Shown here piece by piece: positions 9,692 through 18,425 of a stretch of 64,000 nt of DNA. The translations under genes and the position numbers were made by a program. This DNA comes from Candidatus Pantoea gossypiicola (GTDB taxonomy: Bacteria; Pseudomonadota; Gammaproteobacteria; Enterobacterales; Enterobacteriaceae): positions 124,001 through 188,000 of the forward strand of contig NZ_VWVM01000004.1 of assembly GCF_008632075.1 (NCBI RefSeq), given 5' to 3'. How positions within the stretch are numbered: the stretch's first letter is position 1; every line of letters starts with the position of its first letter. The notes under the pieces were generated by a model. That model was given only the letters and a program-made list of their open reading frames with translations, did not search any database and was not told the DNA's origin.

Positions 9692-10311
9692 TTACACTTC
9701 GTTCGTTTCAGCAGGAACCTTCTTTTTAGCCATGAAGTTATAAACCACTAGCAGACCAAAAATGCCGCTGATAATCAGGGTGATGGTTCCCTTATTCATA
9801 AAGTGCGCCATATTACCGAGCAGGATGCCTGTGACGCCAAAGTCTGTATCCGGGAAAGTGGTGTTGGTCAGTCCAGTCTGTCCGGGTACCGGCGACAGGG
9901 CGACAGGGCGACAGGGCGACAGGCAGGAAGGTGATCAACAGGCCATGAGCAAAGGCACCACAGATTGCTCCGCGTTTGCCGCCGGTTGCATTACCAAACA
10001 CGCCAGCTGTCGCACCACAGAAGAAGTGAGGGACCACACCGGGCAGAATCAATACCCAATGCAGCTGACCCAGGACAAACAGTCCGACCAGGCCACCGAC
10101 AAAGCTGGAGATAAAGCCAACCAGCACCGCATTCGGCGCATAGGGAAAGACAATCGGGCAATCGAGCGCGGGTCTGGCTTCTGGCACCAGTTTTTCTGAA
10201 AAGCCGGTAAAAGCCGGGACAATTTCGGCCAGAATTAAACGCACGCCCTGCAGAATGATAAAGACGCCAGCGGCAAAGGTAATGGCCTGAATGAAGGCGT
10301 AAACCAGCTAA
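9692..10311 (-). pseudogene. Remnant of a UlaA-like PTS ascorbate-type EIIC gene
   Basis: The minus strand encodes the C-terminal part of a UlaA-family membrane protein: LVYAFIQAITFAAGVFIILQ, then the highly conserved RPALDCPIVFPYAPNAVLVG and VVPHFFCGATAGVFGNATGG. The reading frame begins directly after a TAG at 10309-10311, so the N-terminal half is gone. It shifts frame near 9891-9922, where an 8-bp unit is repeated four times, and resumes as NTTFPDTDFGVTGI before ending at TAA 9692-9694. Two repeat copies instead of four would restore the frame. It lies alone, with no ulaB or ulaC partner, and is surely not functional as a transporter. Confidence 0.85.
9891..9922. repeat. Four perfect copies of an 8-bp tandem repeat in the ulaA remnant
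   Basis: GGCGACAG is repeated four times without error. Because 8 is not a multiple of 3, copy-number change shifts the reading frame of the surrounding ulaA remnant. Two copies (or five) would keep it open, which points to slipped-strand expansion from two to four. Confidence 0.95.
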
Positions 10312-10618
10312 TCATATTCCAGAGGTTGTCTGACACATAATCTCTGATTAAATCAGACGCCCGCCTGAAAAAACATAAGACGATTTTCTGCATAACTTTG
10401 CCACGCGCTGGCTTTAAGCAGATGATCATCAGGTCAAGAAGAGCGTTAAACGCAAAATATCACCCGGATATCCAGCCCCAGCGCCTGATTATCTCCTGTC
10501 GACGTCATTATCTCCCCATTATGACGAATTCAATAAAGCATAAAACAATATGATGTTTTACCAATAATCGACTGCGCAGCACACTGGTCCGCAACCGGAA
10601 TGAACAAGGACCAGGTGA
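10312..10618. other. Gene-free gap upstream of the monooxygenase operon, with a small inverted repeat
   Basis: No supported gene. A 7-bp inverted repeat, TAAAACA (10541-10547) and TGTTTTA (10554-10560), with a 6-base spacer lies about 60 bases before the operon start. It could be an operator for a regulator of the operon; this is only inferred from position and symmetry. Confidence 0.4.
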
Positions 10619-11617
10619 ATGGCATATCGACTAAGTCTGTTAGATAAAGCGCCCGTGCTGCAGGGCGAGTCGCCTGCAGCAGCACTGCAGCGCACGCTGC
10701 AGCTGGCGCAGTTAGCTGAGGAGTGGGGTTATCACCGCTTCTGGCTGGCGGAACATCACAATACTGCGCAGCTCGCCAGTCCTTCACCGGAAGTGTTGAT
10801 TGCCTGGATCGTTGCCCAGACCCGCCATATTCGTGTCGGCTCGGGTGGGGTGATGTTGCAGCATTACAGCCCGTATAAAGTGGCGGAAAATTTTAATCTG
10901 CTCGCCTCACTGGCACCGGGCCGTATCGATCTCGGTGTGGGCAAAGCGCCGGGCGGACTGCCACTTTCTACCCATGCACTGCAACAGGGTGTCGATGCGG
11001 CTAAAAAAGGCAGCTTTGCCGAACAGCTTCAGCTGCTGGATAGCTGGCTTAAACATACACAGGTACAGCCTGATGACGAAGGTTTAGCCGCGACGCCGCT
11101 GCCATCACGTCCCGCTAACCGTTTTCTGCTGGGTGCCAGTGAAGAGAGTGCGCGGCTGGCGGCCAGTCTGGGCTGGCAGTTCGTCTTTGCAGCTCATATC
11201 AATGGCGACCGCCAGTTGCTGGAGCATGCACTGAGTACCTTCTCTCGCCTCAGTAACGGCCAGCGCGCACTGGTGGCTGTTCAGGTGGTGGTAGCCGACT
11301 CGCCCGCCCAGGCTGACCTGCTGGTTTCCACGCTGCGTCATTACCATGTGTCGGTGAAAGACGGGCCTGGCGTTAACGTCGCCAGTCTGGAACAGGCTGA
11401 GCGCTATGTGCGGCAGGGTGGATATCGCGATTATCAGATTGAGCCGCGCACGCCGTCACTGCTGAAAGGTACCGCAGCACAGGTTCATGCCCAGCTGGAT
11501 GCGCTGCACCATAATTTCGACATTGATGAGTTCGTTATCGACACGCCGATTACCGAGCCGGTTGCCCGCCTGCAGTCACTGGAGTTGCTGGCTACACAGC
11601 ATCTGGTTGCAGCCTGA
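10619..11617 (+). CDS. LLM-class flavin monooxygenase (luciferase-like, CmoO-type position)
   Basis: This 332-residue luciferase-like protein has the signature segments LSLLDKAPV, WGYHRFWLAEHHN, RIRVGSGG-like (HIRVGSGGVMLQHYSPYKVAE) and GRIDLGVGKAPGG, typical of the MsnO8/YhbW-like group of F420-independent, FMN-using oxygenases. AGGA lies about 8 bases before the ATG. It opens an eight-gene operon whose parts match Bacillus S-modified cysteine salvage operons (ytm/ytn and yxe), where CmoO is the equivalent. It probably oxidises an N-acetylated sulfur compound using reduced flavin supplied elsewhere, since no flavin reductase is encoded here. The exact substrate is not established. Confidence 0.85.
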   Translation: MAYRLSLLDKAPVLQGESPAAALQRTLQLAQLAEEWGYHRFWLAEHHNTAQLASPSPEVLIAWIVAQTRHIRVGSGGVMLQHYSPYKVAENFNLLASLAPGRIDLGVGKAPGGLPLSTHALQQGVDAAKKGSFAEQLQLLDSWLKHTQVQPDDEGLAATPLPSRPANRFLLGASEESARLAASLGWQFVFAAHINGDRQLLEHALSTFSRLSNGQRALVAVQVVVADSPAQADLLVSTLRHYHVSVKDGPGVNVASLEQAERYVRQGGYRDYQIEPRTPSLLKGTAAQVHAQLDALHHNFDIDEFVIDTPITEPVARLQSLELLATQHLVAA

Positions 11618-11636
11618 GTCTGAGTGGAGAGTCATC

Positions 11637-12788
11637 ATGAGCAATGCATCACAACTGATTGAATGGCGGCGTGAACTGCACACCTGGCCAGAGCTGTCGG
11701 GTCAGGAGTTCGCCACCACCGCCCGACTGCGGGGCTGGTTGCAGGCGGCGGGCATCCGGCTGCTCGACTATCCCCTTGAGACGGGTCTTGTGGCGGAAAT
11801 TGGCAGTGGAGAGACCGTCATCGCCCTGCGCGCCGACATCGATGCCTTGCCAATCCATGAAGCGAGCGGTGTGCGTTTTCACTCCCGTCATCCCGGTGTG
11901 ATGCACGCCTGCGGTCACGACCTCCATAGCGCTGTGATGCTGGGCGCGGCGTTACAGCTTAACGAACAGGCCGATCAGTTGCCTGGTCGGGTGCGCATCC
12001 TGTTTCAGCCTGCAGAAGAGATTGCACGCGGAGCACGCCAGTTTATCGAGGCGGGCGTGCTGGATGAGGTGCAGGCTATTTTCGGCATGCACAACGAGCC
12101 TTCACTGCCTGTTGGTACGTTTGCTACCCGCTGCGGGGCGTTTTACGCCAATACGGACAAATTTATTATTCGCGTCACCGGCAAAGGCGCACATGCCGCG
12201 TATCCGGAGCAGGGCGTGGACAGTATTGTCACCGCCAGCCAGATTATCCAGGCCTTACAGGGACTCACCAGCCGCAGCTTTAGTGCGCTGGACAGTCTGG
12301 TGCTGAGCATTACCCGCATCGACGGCGGCAAAAGCTGGAACGTATTGCCGGGCGGCGTGGAGTTTGGCGGCACGGCGAGAACGCACGATTTACAGCTGCG
12401 TGCCGAACTGGAACAGCGGGTGCGTACGCTGGTTGAGCACTTTGCTGAGGCCAATGGCGCGCAGGCGACCCTGAGCTGGCATCCCGGTCCGCCAGTGCTA
12501 ATCAACGATGCGCACTGGGCAACCTTCAGCAGTGATGTCGCGCAGCAGGCAGGCTATCGGGTGCAGTCTGCCGAACTGCATCTGCTGGGTGAGGATTTTG
12601 CGTTCTATCTGCAACAGGTGCCGGGTGCGTTTGTCAGCATCGGCAGCGCCAGTGATTTTGGTCTGCACCATGCCAGCTTTACCCCGGATGAGGCGCTGAT
12701 TGCCCCCGCCGCCGACTACTTCGCCCGACTGGCCCGCCAGGCGCTGCAACACCTCAATGCGCGATGTCGGGAAGCCATTCTGAACTGA
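11637..12788 (+). CDS. M20-family amidohydrolase / N-acyl-amino acid deacetylase (SndA/YxeP-like)
   Basis: The 383-residue protein has the M20D layout: RRELHTWPELSGQE at the N-terminus, metal and catalytic motifs ADIDALP, HACGHD and PAEEIARGA, and a dimerisation domain carrying the GKGAHAAYPEQGVD motif, ending with GEDFAFYLQQVPG. The start at 11637 has GGAG upstream and follows the first monooxygenase gene by 19 bases; an upstream in-frame ATG would overlap that gene by 130 bases. Placed with a GNAT acetyltransferase and monooxygenases, it would remove the N-acetyl group from the cleaved cysteine product and release free cysteine. Family assignment is firm, the substrate is inferred. Confidence 0.88.
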   Translation: MSNASQLIEWRRELHTWPELSGQEFATTARLRGWLQAAGIRLLDYPLETGLVAEIGSGETVIALRADIDALPIHEASGVRFHSRHPGVMHACGHDLHSAVMLGAALQLNEQADQLPGRVRILFQPAEEIARGARQFIEAGVLDEVQAIFGMHNEPSLPVGTFATRCGAFYANTDKFIIRVTGKGAHAAYPEQGVDSIVTASQIIQALQGLTSRSFSALDSLVLSITRIDGGKSWNVLPGGVEFGGTARTHDLQLRAELEQRVRTLVEHFAEANGAQATLSWHPGPPVLINDAHWATFSSDVAQQAGYRVQSAELHLLGEDFAFYLQQVPGAFVSIGSASDFGLHHASFTPDEALIAPAADYFARLARQALQHLNARCREAILN

Positions 12789-12868
12789 ATTCATCTGCAG
12801 TCCGTTTAAACACGGGGGTTCTGACAACCCTCGTCGGGCATCGCTACGACTAAAAAAGAGAGAGCATC

Positions 12869-14182
12869 ATGACCACAAGACAACTTCGGCTGGGCACTAT
12901 TCTGCATGGCGCGTCGGGAAACATGTCTGCCTGGCGCCATCCTGCGGCGCAGGCCGATGCCAGTATTAATCTGGAGTACGCCAAAAAAATCGCCCGCAAG
13001 GCGGAGCAGGGCAAGCTCGATTTTCTGTTTGTTGCCGACGGGTTGTTTATTAATGAGAAATCGATCCCGCATTTTTTGAATCGTTTTGAACCACTGACGC
13101 TGCTCTCGGCACTGGCGGGCGTCACAGAACATCTGGGGTTGGTCGGCACCGTTTCCACTTCTTACAGCGAGCCGTTCACCGTGGCACGTCAGTTTGCCAG
13201 CCTCGATCACCTCAGCGGCGGGCGTGCGGGCTGGAACGTTGTTACCTCGCCGCTGCAGGGTTCCGCCAAAAACTTTTCCCGCGAGAAACACCCGGAACAC
13301 GCGTTGCGTTACCGCATTGCCGACGAGTATCTGCAGGTAGTGAAAGGCTTATGGGATTCGTGGGAGCAGGATGCCTTTGTACGGGACAAGGAGAGCGGGC
13401 AGTTCTTCGATCCGGCGAAGTTGCACACGCTCGATCATCATGGCGACTTCTTCCAGGTGCAGGGACCGCTAAACATCGCCCGCACGCCGCAGGGCCGTCC
13501 GATTATCTTCCAGGCAGGTGCGTCCGACGACGGTAAAAAGCTGGCGGCGCGTCATGCTGACGCCATCTTTACCCATCAGCCCACTCGCGAAGAAGCGCAG
13601 GCGTTTTATCAGGATGTGAAACAGCAGCTGGTAGCAAACGGTCGTCAGCCAGAGGATCTGCACATCTTTCAGGGTGTCAGCGTGATCGTGGGTGATGATG
13701 CGGAAGACGTAGAGCGCCAGTATCAGACCACGGCGGCGCTGGTATCGATTGCCGACGCGCTTAACTACCTCGGTCGTTTCTTTGACCACCACGACTTTTC
13801 ACAATATCCGCTGGATCAGCCGTTCCCGGACATCGGCGACATTGGTCAGAACAGCTTCCGCAGCACCACCGACGAGATCAAACGCAAAGCACAGCAGCAT
13901 AGCCATACGCTGCGCCAGGCGGCACTGGAAGCCGCAACGCCGCGTCCGCTGTTTCACGGCACGCCCGAAGAGGTGGCCGATGGCCTGCAGCTCTGGTTCG
14001 AAACCCACGCCACAGACGGCTTCATTATCAATGGCGGCACACCTGACACCTTTGAACGTTTTGTCGACCGCGTGGTGCCGATTCTGCAGGCTCGCGGCCT
14101 GACGCGCCACGACTACCCGGGCAGTACGCTGCGCGACAGCTTCGCTCTGAAACAACCCGTTAATCAGTTCACCTCACAATAA
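12869..14182 (+). CDS. NtaA/SnaA/DszA-family flavin monooxygenase (CmoJ/YxeK-like)
   Basis: The 437-residue protein is a clear member of the nitrilotriacetate monooxygenase family. Markers are an N-terminal [52 protein letters not shown] and a late [18 protein letters not shown]. In Bacillus the paralogues CmoJ and YxeK oxygenate N-acetyl-S-alkyl cysteines so that the C-S bond falls apart. A similar step here is suggested by the surrounding deacetylase, acetyltransferase and amino-acid importer. The ATG has AAAGAGAGAG upstream. It is followed after 11 bases by the first binding-protein gene. Confidence 0.88.
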   Translation: MTTRQLRLGTILHGASGNMSAWRHPAAQADASINLEYAKKIARKAEQGKLDFLFVADGLFINEKSIPHFLNRFEPLTLLSALAGVTEHLGLVGTVSTSYSEPFTVARQFASLDHLSGGRAGWNVVTSPLQGSAKNFSREKHPEHALRYRIADEYLQVVKGLWDSWEQDAFVRDKESGQFFDPAKLHTLDHHGDFFQVQGPLNIARTPQGRPIIFQAGASDDGKKLAARHADAIFTHQPTREEAQAFYQDVKQQLVANGRQPEDLHIFQGVSVIVGDDAEDVERQYQTTAALVSIADALNYLGRFFDHHDFSQYPLDQPFPDIGDIGQNSFRSTTDEIKRKAQQHSHTLRQAALEAATPRPLFHGTPEEVADGLQLWFETHATDGFIINGGTPDTFERFVDRVVPILQARGLTRHDYPGSTLRDSFALKQPVNQFTSQ

Positions 14183-14193
14183 GAGCCCACGTC

Positions 14194-15135
14194 ATGAAAA
14201 AAACATCGCGTCTTCTTGCCCTGCTTATTCTGACCGCCAGCAGCCACGCGCTGGCAGAAGGCACCAGCGTTTCCTATAACGGCCAGCGCGTCAGCCTGGA
14301 AGCCAATAAAGCGCCGATTAATACGGTGAAGAATCCTGACGCCATCGCGCAACTGCCCGCGGGGCATCACTTTGTGGTACCGGGTTCCTTTACCGTGGCC
14401 GTGGCGGCGCAGAACTCTCCGCCGCTGACGGTATTTTCCGATGACAACAAAACCCTGCTCGGCAGCGAGGTGGATATTGCCCGACTGGTTGCGGATAGCC
14501 TGGGATTAAAACTCAATATCGTGCCGACGTCGTGGGAAGGCTGGCCGCTGGGTGTGGCCTCGGGCAAGTATGATGCGGCAATCTCCAACATTACCGTGAC
14601 TAAAGAGCGCAAAGAAAAGTTCGACTTCGCCACCTACCGCAAAGACTCGCTCGGCTTTTATGTCAAAACCAGCAGCCCGATTAAGTCACTGACCAAAGCG
14701 GAAGACATTGCCGGATTGCGGATCATTGTGGGATCCGGCACCAATCAGGAGGCGATTCTGCTGGCGTGGGATAAAGAGAATCAGGCAAAGGGTCTGAAAG
14801 GCTTTACTCCGATCTATGCGAAAGATGACGCCGCCCAGACGCTGGCACTGCAAGCGGGGCGGGCCGATGCCTGGTTTGGTCCTAACGTCATTGGTGCCTG
14901 GAAAGCGGCACTGACCGGTAAAACCCGGCTGATCGGCAGTGTGGATGGTGGCTGGCCAAAAGCGGCGCACATTGCCGTTACGGTGAAAAAAGGCAGCGGC
15001 CTCGCAGAACCGATCAGCACTGCGCTGAATGGCGTCATCAGCAATGGCGATTATCAGAAGGTGCTGAACCGCTGGGGGGAAGACGTGGAGCATATCGATC
15101 GTTCTGAAATCAACCCCGCCGGGCTGGGCGACTAA
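14194..15135 (+). CDS. Amino-acid-type ABC transporter binding protein (family 3), first copy
   Basis: A 313-residue secreted protein with a signal peptide (LLALLILTASSHALA, cleavage after about residue 22) and the family 3 binding fold: VAVAAQNSPPLTVF, SEVDIARLVADSLGLKLN, and the W-rich PTSWEGWPLGVASGKYDAAISNIT followed by KERKEKFDFATY. It pairs with the permease and ATPase encoded downstream. A second related protein closes the operon, like the TcyJ/TcyK pair of the Bacillus cystine-type importer. Ligand probably a sulfur-containing amino acid derivative (inference from the operon). Confidence 0.9.
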   Translation: MKKTSRLLALLILTASSHALAEGTSVSYNGQRVSLEANKAPINTVKNPDAIAQLPAGHHFVVPGSFTVAVAAQNSPPLTVFSDDNKTLLGSEVDIARLVADSLGLKLNIVPTSWEGWPLGVASGKYDAAISNITVTKERKEKFDFATYRKDSLGFYVKTSSPIKSLTKAEDIAGLRIIVGSGTNQEAILLAWDKENQAKGLKGFTPIYAKDDAAQTLALQAGRADAWFGPNVIGAWKAALTGKTRLIGSVDGGWPKAAHIAVTVKKGSGLAEPISTALNGVISNGDYQKVLNRWGEDVEHIDRSEINPAGLGD

Positions 15136-15145
15136 GGAGCTGAGC

Positions 15146-15664
15146 ATGAGTGAATCGACTTTCCGCGAAGTTTCGCCCGAGGCCCCCGAGCTGCAACCGA
15201 TTCTGGGTGATCTGTTTGGTGAATATTCGGCACGTTATGGCGACTTTTTCTCCCGCCGTAACGAGCAGGAGCAGGAGCTGACCGAATGGTATCTGCCGCC
15301 GCAGGGGCTGTTTATTGTGCTGGAGCGCGACGGCGAAATCATTGCGATGGGCGCTTATAAACCTTATGACCCGCAGACCGCTGAGCTGAAGCGTATCTGG
15401 ACCCGCAGCGATCTGCGCCGCCAGGGGCTGGCGCTGGTGGTGTTGCAGGAGCTGGAACGGCGTGCGCTGCAGGCGGGCTATCAGCGGCTGTTTCTCACCA
15501 CCGGCTTTCGCCAGCCGGAGGCGGTGCGGCTTTATACCGGTCACGGCTATCAGCCACAGTTCGATCTGAGCGGCGATCTGGAGCGTTACGGCCAGCCGCC
15601 ACATGACGGGCGACTGCGTTTTATTAAAGTAATCGGCGTTTATAACGTCGCTGAGGCGAGTTAA
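15146..15664 (+). CDS. GNAT-family N-acetyltransferase (SnaA/YxeL-like)
   Basis: The 172-residue protein has the GNAT core: RDGEIIAMGAYKPYDP for beta 2-4, the acetyl-CoA pyrophosphate loop in TRSDLRRQGLALVVLQELE (R-x-x-G-L variant), and FRQPEAVRLYTGHGY in the C-terminal part. AAGGAG lies before the ATG. It sits between a binding-protein gene and the permease gene with short gaps on both sides, so it is part of the operon. The expected role is to acetylate the alpha-amino group of the imported S-modified cysteine, giving the substrate for the monooxygenases. That role is known for SnaA/YxeL and inferred here. Confidence 0.85.
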   Translation: MSESTFREVSPEAPELQPILGDLFGEYSARYGDFFSRRNEQEQELTEWYLPPQGLFIVLERDGEIIAMGAYKPYDPQTAELKRIWTRSDLRRQGLALVVLQELERRALQAGYQRLFLTTGFRQPEAVRLYTGHGYQPQFDLSGDLERYGQPPHDGRLRFIKVIGVYNVAEAS

Positions 15665-15673
15665 GGAGGGACG

Positions 15674-16600
15674 ATGAGCAAACATCAACATCTGCAGGTG
15701 GTCCCGGCACGTTATCCGGCGCGCACCGCCGGCGCTATTCTGGCGCTGTTTATCCTGGCGGGCGTGATTCAGTCAGTGGCCTTTAACCCTCGCTGGGAGT
15801 GGGGCGTGTTTGCCCGCTGGTTTTTTGATCCGGTGATCCTGCACGGCCTGGGTCAGACGCTGCTCCTGACTCTGCTGGGCACTATTTTCAGCCTCTTCTT
15901 TGGCGGTCTGCTGGCGCTGGCACGTCTCTCCTCGTCGTGGCTGCTGAGCACCCTGGCGTGGGGCTATATCTGGCTGTTCCGCTCTCTGCCGCTGATTGTG
16001 GTGCTGATCATTCTCTATAACTTCTCCTACCTCTACGACACGCTGTCGATTGGTATTCCGTTTACCGGCCTGTCGTGGGGGGCGTTTCAGACGATTAATG
16101 TGCTGGGCCAGTTCCCGGCGGCGGTAATTGGTCTGACGCTGGTGCAGGCGGCTTACAGTGCAGAGATTATCCGCGGCGGGATCCTCGGCGTCGATCACGG
16201 GCAGGTTGAAGCCGCTTCTGCGCTGGGGCTTTCTGCCTCACGCCGGACCTTCCGCATCATTCTGCCGCAGGCGCTGCGCGCCATTATTCCGACCGCATTC
16301 AACGAGATTATCAGTCTGGCAAAAGGTACTTCGATGGTTTACGTGCTGGCGATGCCGGAGCTGTTTTACACCATCCAGATGATTTACAACCGTAATCAGG
16401 AAGTGATCCCGCTGCTGATGGTCGGTGCCGCCTGGTATCTGATTATCACCACCGTCCTGTCCGTGATTCAGTATTACGTTGAGCGCTGGCTGGCCCGCAG
16501 CGTGAACCGTGAGCCGCAGCCTTCGCGCTGGCAACAATGGCGCAGTCGCGTCACGCCACTTCATCCGACCGAGGAGATCAGCCATGTCCGAAGCCATTGA
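15674..16600 (+). CDS. Amino-acid ABC transporter permease (HisM/TcyL-like)
   Basis: The 308-residue inner-membrane protein carries one N-terminal helix and the five-helix HisMQ core. Readable landmarks are GLGQTLLLTLLGTIFSLFFG, FRSLPLIVVLIILYNF, and the EAA loop around DHGQVEAASALGLSASRRTF followed by ILPQALRAIIPT. It follows the acetyltransferase by 9 bases and overlaps the ATPase gene by 17 bases. With only one permease gene it probably forms a homodimer. The segment beyond residue 275 is a hydrophilic tail. Confidence 0.92.
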   Translation: MSKHQHLQVVPARYPARTAGAILALFILAGVIQSVAFNPRWEWGVFARWFFDPVILHGLGQTLLLTLLGTIFSLFFGGLLALARLSSSWLLSTLAWGYIWLFRSLPLIVVLIILYNFSYLYDTLSIGIPFTGLSWGAFQTINVLGQFPAAVIGLTLVQAAYSAEIIRGGILGVDHGQVEAASALGLSASRRTFRIILPQALRAIIPTAFNEIISLAKGTSMVYVLAMPELFYTIQMIYNRNQEVIPLLMVGAAWYLIITTVLSVIQYYVERWLARSVNREPQPSRWQQWRSRVTPLHPTEEISHVRSH

Positions 16601-17378
16601 TTACCGCACTTCACACACAACAGGTGCCATTAGTATTACTGGCGTGACCAAGCGTTTTGGTAAACACACAGCACTGGATGATGTTTCGCTGTCGCTGGAG
16701 CCTGGATCGGTCACGGTGATCCTGGGGCCATCCGGCTCCGGCAAATCCACGCTGCTGCGCACCATTAATCATCTGGAGCGGGTCGACGAGGGCTTTATTC
16801 AGATTGATGGCGACTACATTGGCTATCAGCAGCGCGGCGATAAGCTGTATGAACTCAAAGAGAAGGCGATTCTGCGGCAGCGTATCAACGTCGGCTACGT
16901 GTTCCAGAACTTCAATCTCTTTCCGCACCTCAGCGTGCTGGATAACCTGATTGAAGCGCCGATTGCCCATCGTCAGCTGACGAAATCTGAAGCGATAGCG
17001 CGGGCGGGCGAACTGCTGGACATTGTCGGTCTGCGCCATAAAGCCGACGCCTGGCCGCGTCATCTGTCGGGCGGGCAGCAGCAGCGTATCGCTATTGCGC
17101 GCGCTCTGATGCTCAATCCCCGCGTGATGCTGTTCGATGAGCCGACCTCGGCGCTGGATCCGGAGCTGGTTGGTGAAGTGCTCGACGTCATCAAAAAGCT
17201 GGCGCGTTCCGGCACCACGCTGGTAATTGTGACCCATGAGATTGGCTTTGCCCGTGAAGTGGCGGACAAGGTGGTCTTTATGGTGGATGGCCGGATTGTT
17301 GAGCAGGGCAGCACCACGCAGGTACTGAACAATCCGCGCCACGAACGTACCCGCCGTTTTCTGGCGCGCGTGCTATGA
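16584..17378 (+). CDS. Amino-acid ABC transporter ATPase (GlnQ/TcyN-like)
   Basis: The 264-residue ATPase has a Walker A GPSGSGKSTLL near residue 49, a Q-loop VFQNFNLFPHL, the signature LSGGQQQRIAIARAL, Walker B VMLFDEPTSALDPE and an H-loop VIVTHEIGF. The ATG at 16584 lies within the end of the permease gene; the longer frame to 16509 is unlikely because the family N-terminus begins with the ISITGVTKRF segment. It powers the importer formed with the upstream permease. Its stop overlaps the start of the next gene (ATGA). Confidence 0.94.
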   Translation: MSEAIDYRTSHTTGAISITGVTKRFGKHTALDDVSLSLEPGSVTVILGPSGSGKSTLLRTINHLERVDEGFIQIDGDYIGYQQRGDKLYELKEKAILRQRINVGYVFQNFNLFPHLSVLDNLIEAPIAHRQLTKSEAIARAGELLDIVGLRHKADAWPRHLSGGQQQRIAIARALMLNPRVMLFDEPTSALDPELVGEVLDVIKKLARSGTTLVIVTHEIGFAREVADKVVFMVDGRIVEQGSTTQVLNNPRHERTRRFLARVL

Positions 17379-18274
17379 AGGCGCTGACCTTAACAGCGCT
17401 GACGCTGCTCCCAGTGCTGACCTGTAAGGCGGCGGAGAAGCTCGATGTGCTGAAAAATGAGACGCCGATTCATGCCCCGGCGAATCCCCGGGCGATCGCG
17501 AAAATCCCGGCTGACTTTCACTTTATCGAACCCGGCACGCTGACGGTAGCAACCGCCGCGACTAACTCTCCACCGCTGTCGCTGCTGGCGTCTGACAACG
17601 TCACGCGGATCGGCAGCGATCCGGACATCGCCAGGCTGCTGGCTGACAGTCTGGGGTTAAAGCTGAAGCTGGTTCCGGCCTCGTGGGAGGACTGGCCACT
17701 GGGCATCAGTGCCGGACGCTATGATGTCGCCATGTTTAACATTGCCGTTACTGAGGAGCGTAAGAAGAAGTTCGATTTTGCGACCTATCGCGCTGATAAC
17801 CACGCCTTTGCGGTAAAAAGCGACAGTAAGATCAGCCAGATCAGCAGCCCGCCTGATATTGCCGGTAAGCGGATTATCGTCTCATCGGGCACCAATCAGG
17901 AGCGCATATTGCTGAGCTGGGATCAGCAGAACCGGGCCAAAGGTCTGCCTGCGGTGACGCCAGTCTATCTTACCGATGATGCCTCTGCGACGCTGACGCT
18001 GCTGTCGGGGCGGGCCGATGCGATCTTTGGCCCGCACTCGATGGCCGCCTGGAAAGTGGCTTCACGCGGCCAGACAAAGCTGGTGGGCAGCGGACCGTTC
18101 CGCGCCTGGGTCGCCGTGACCACTAAAAAGGGCAATGGGCTGGCACCGGCTTTACAGGCCGCACTGGATAGCACTATCACGGGTGGGCAGTATCAGCAGG
18201 TGCTGGCCCGCTGGGGTGAACAGGATGAAGCTGTGACGCACTCCACAGTGAATCCGCCGGGCATTGTTTACTGA
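17375..18274 (+). CDS. Amino-acid-type ABC transporter binding protein (family 3), second copy
   Basis: The 299-residue protein is a diverged paralogue of the binding protein at 14194-15135. Both share the NPxAIAxxPAxxHF start, VATAATNSPPLSLLASD and SWEDWPLGISAGRYDVAMFN. Signal peptide MKALTLTALTLLPVLTCKAA. It starts with an ATGA overlap on the ATPase stop, so it is translationally coupled, and ends the operon just before a strong hairpin. Two binding proteins for one permease suggest two ligands, such as oxidised and reduced or differently substituted cysteines (inference). Confidence 0.9.
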   Translation: MKALTLTALTLLPVLTCKAAEKLDVLKNETPIHAPANPRAIAKIPADFHFIEPGTLTVATAATNSPPLSLLASDNVTRIGSDPDIARLLADSLGLKLKLVPASWEDWPLGISAGRYDVAMFNIAVTEERKKKFDFATYRADNHAFAVKSDSKISQISSPPDIAGKRIIVSSGTNQERILLSWDQQNRAKGLPAVTPVYLTDDASATLTLLSGRADAIFGPHSMAAWKVASRGQTKLVGSGPFRAWVAVTTKKGNGLAPALQAALDSTITGGQYQQVLARWGEQDEAVTHSTVNPPGIVY

Positions 18275-18277
18275 GTC

Positions 18278-18313
18278 GGCAGAACCGGCTCTCCTGCTGA
18301 AGCCGGTTCTGCC
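18278..18313 (+). terminator. Hairpin ending the sulfur-compound operon
   Basis: A perfect 13-bp inverted repeat (GGCAGAACCGGCT and its complement) with a 10-base loop begins four bases after the last stop codon of the operon. The trailing ATTTAAT is a poor T-run but the stem is very strong. It separates the operon from the HAM1/SIR2 pair. Confidence 0.75.
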
Positions 18314-18425
18314 ATTTAATGACCCCAGAATTGAACTACACTCTCCAGCGTTAGTGATTTATCCTGCCCGCCTGTTTTCGTAAAAAATCCTCACTGCGTG
18401 GCGGAGTAATTGACCTGGAAGCCCC

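Noticed and set aside
9891..9922. Tandem repeat considered as a CRISPR-like array
   Set aside because: Units are 8 bases and directly adjacent, with no spacers. Slippage repeat.
10235..10429. 64-codon minus-strand ORF upstream of the ulaA remnant
   Set aside because: No homology to the missing UlaA N-terminus, no ribosome site, and overlaps the frame-broken junction.
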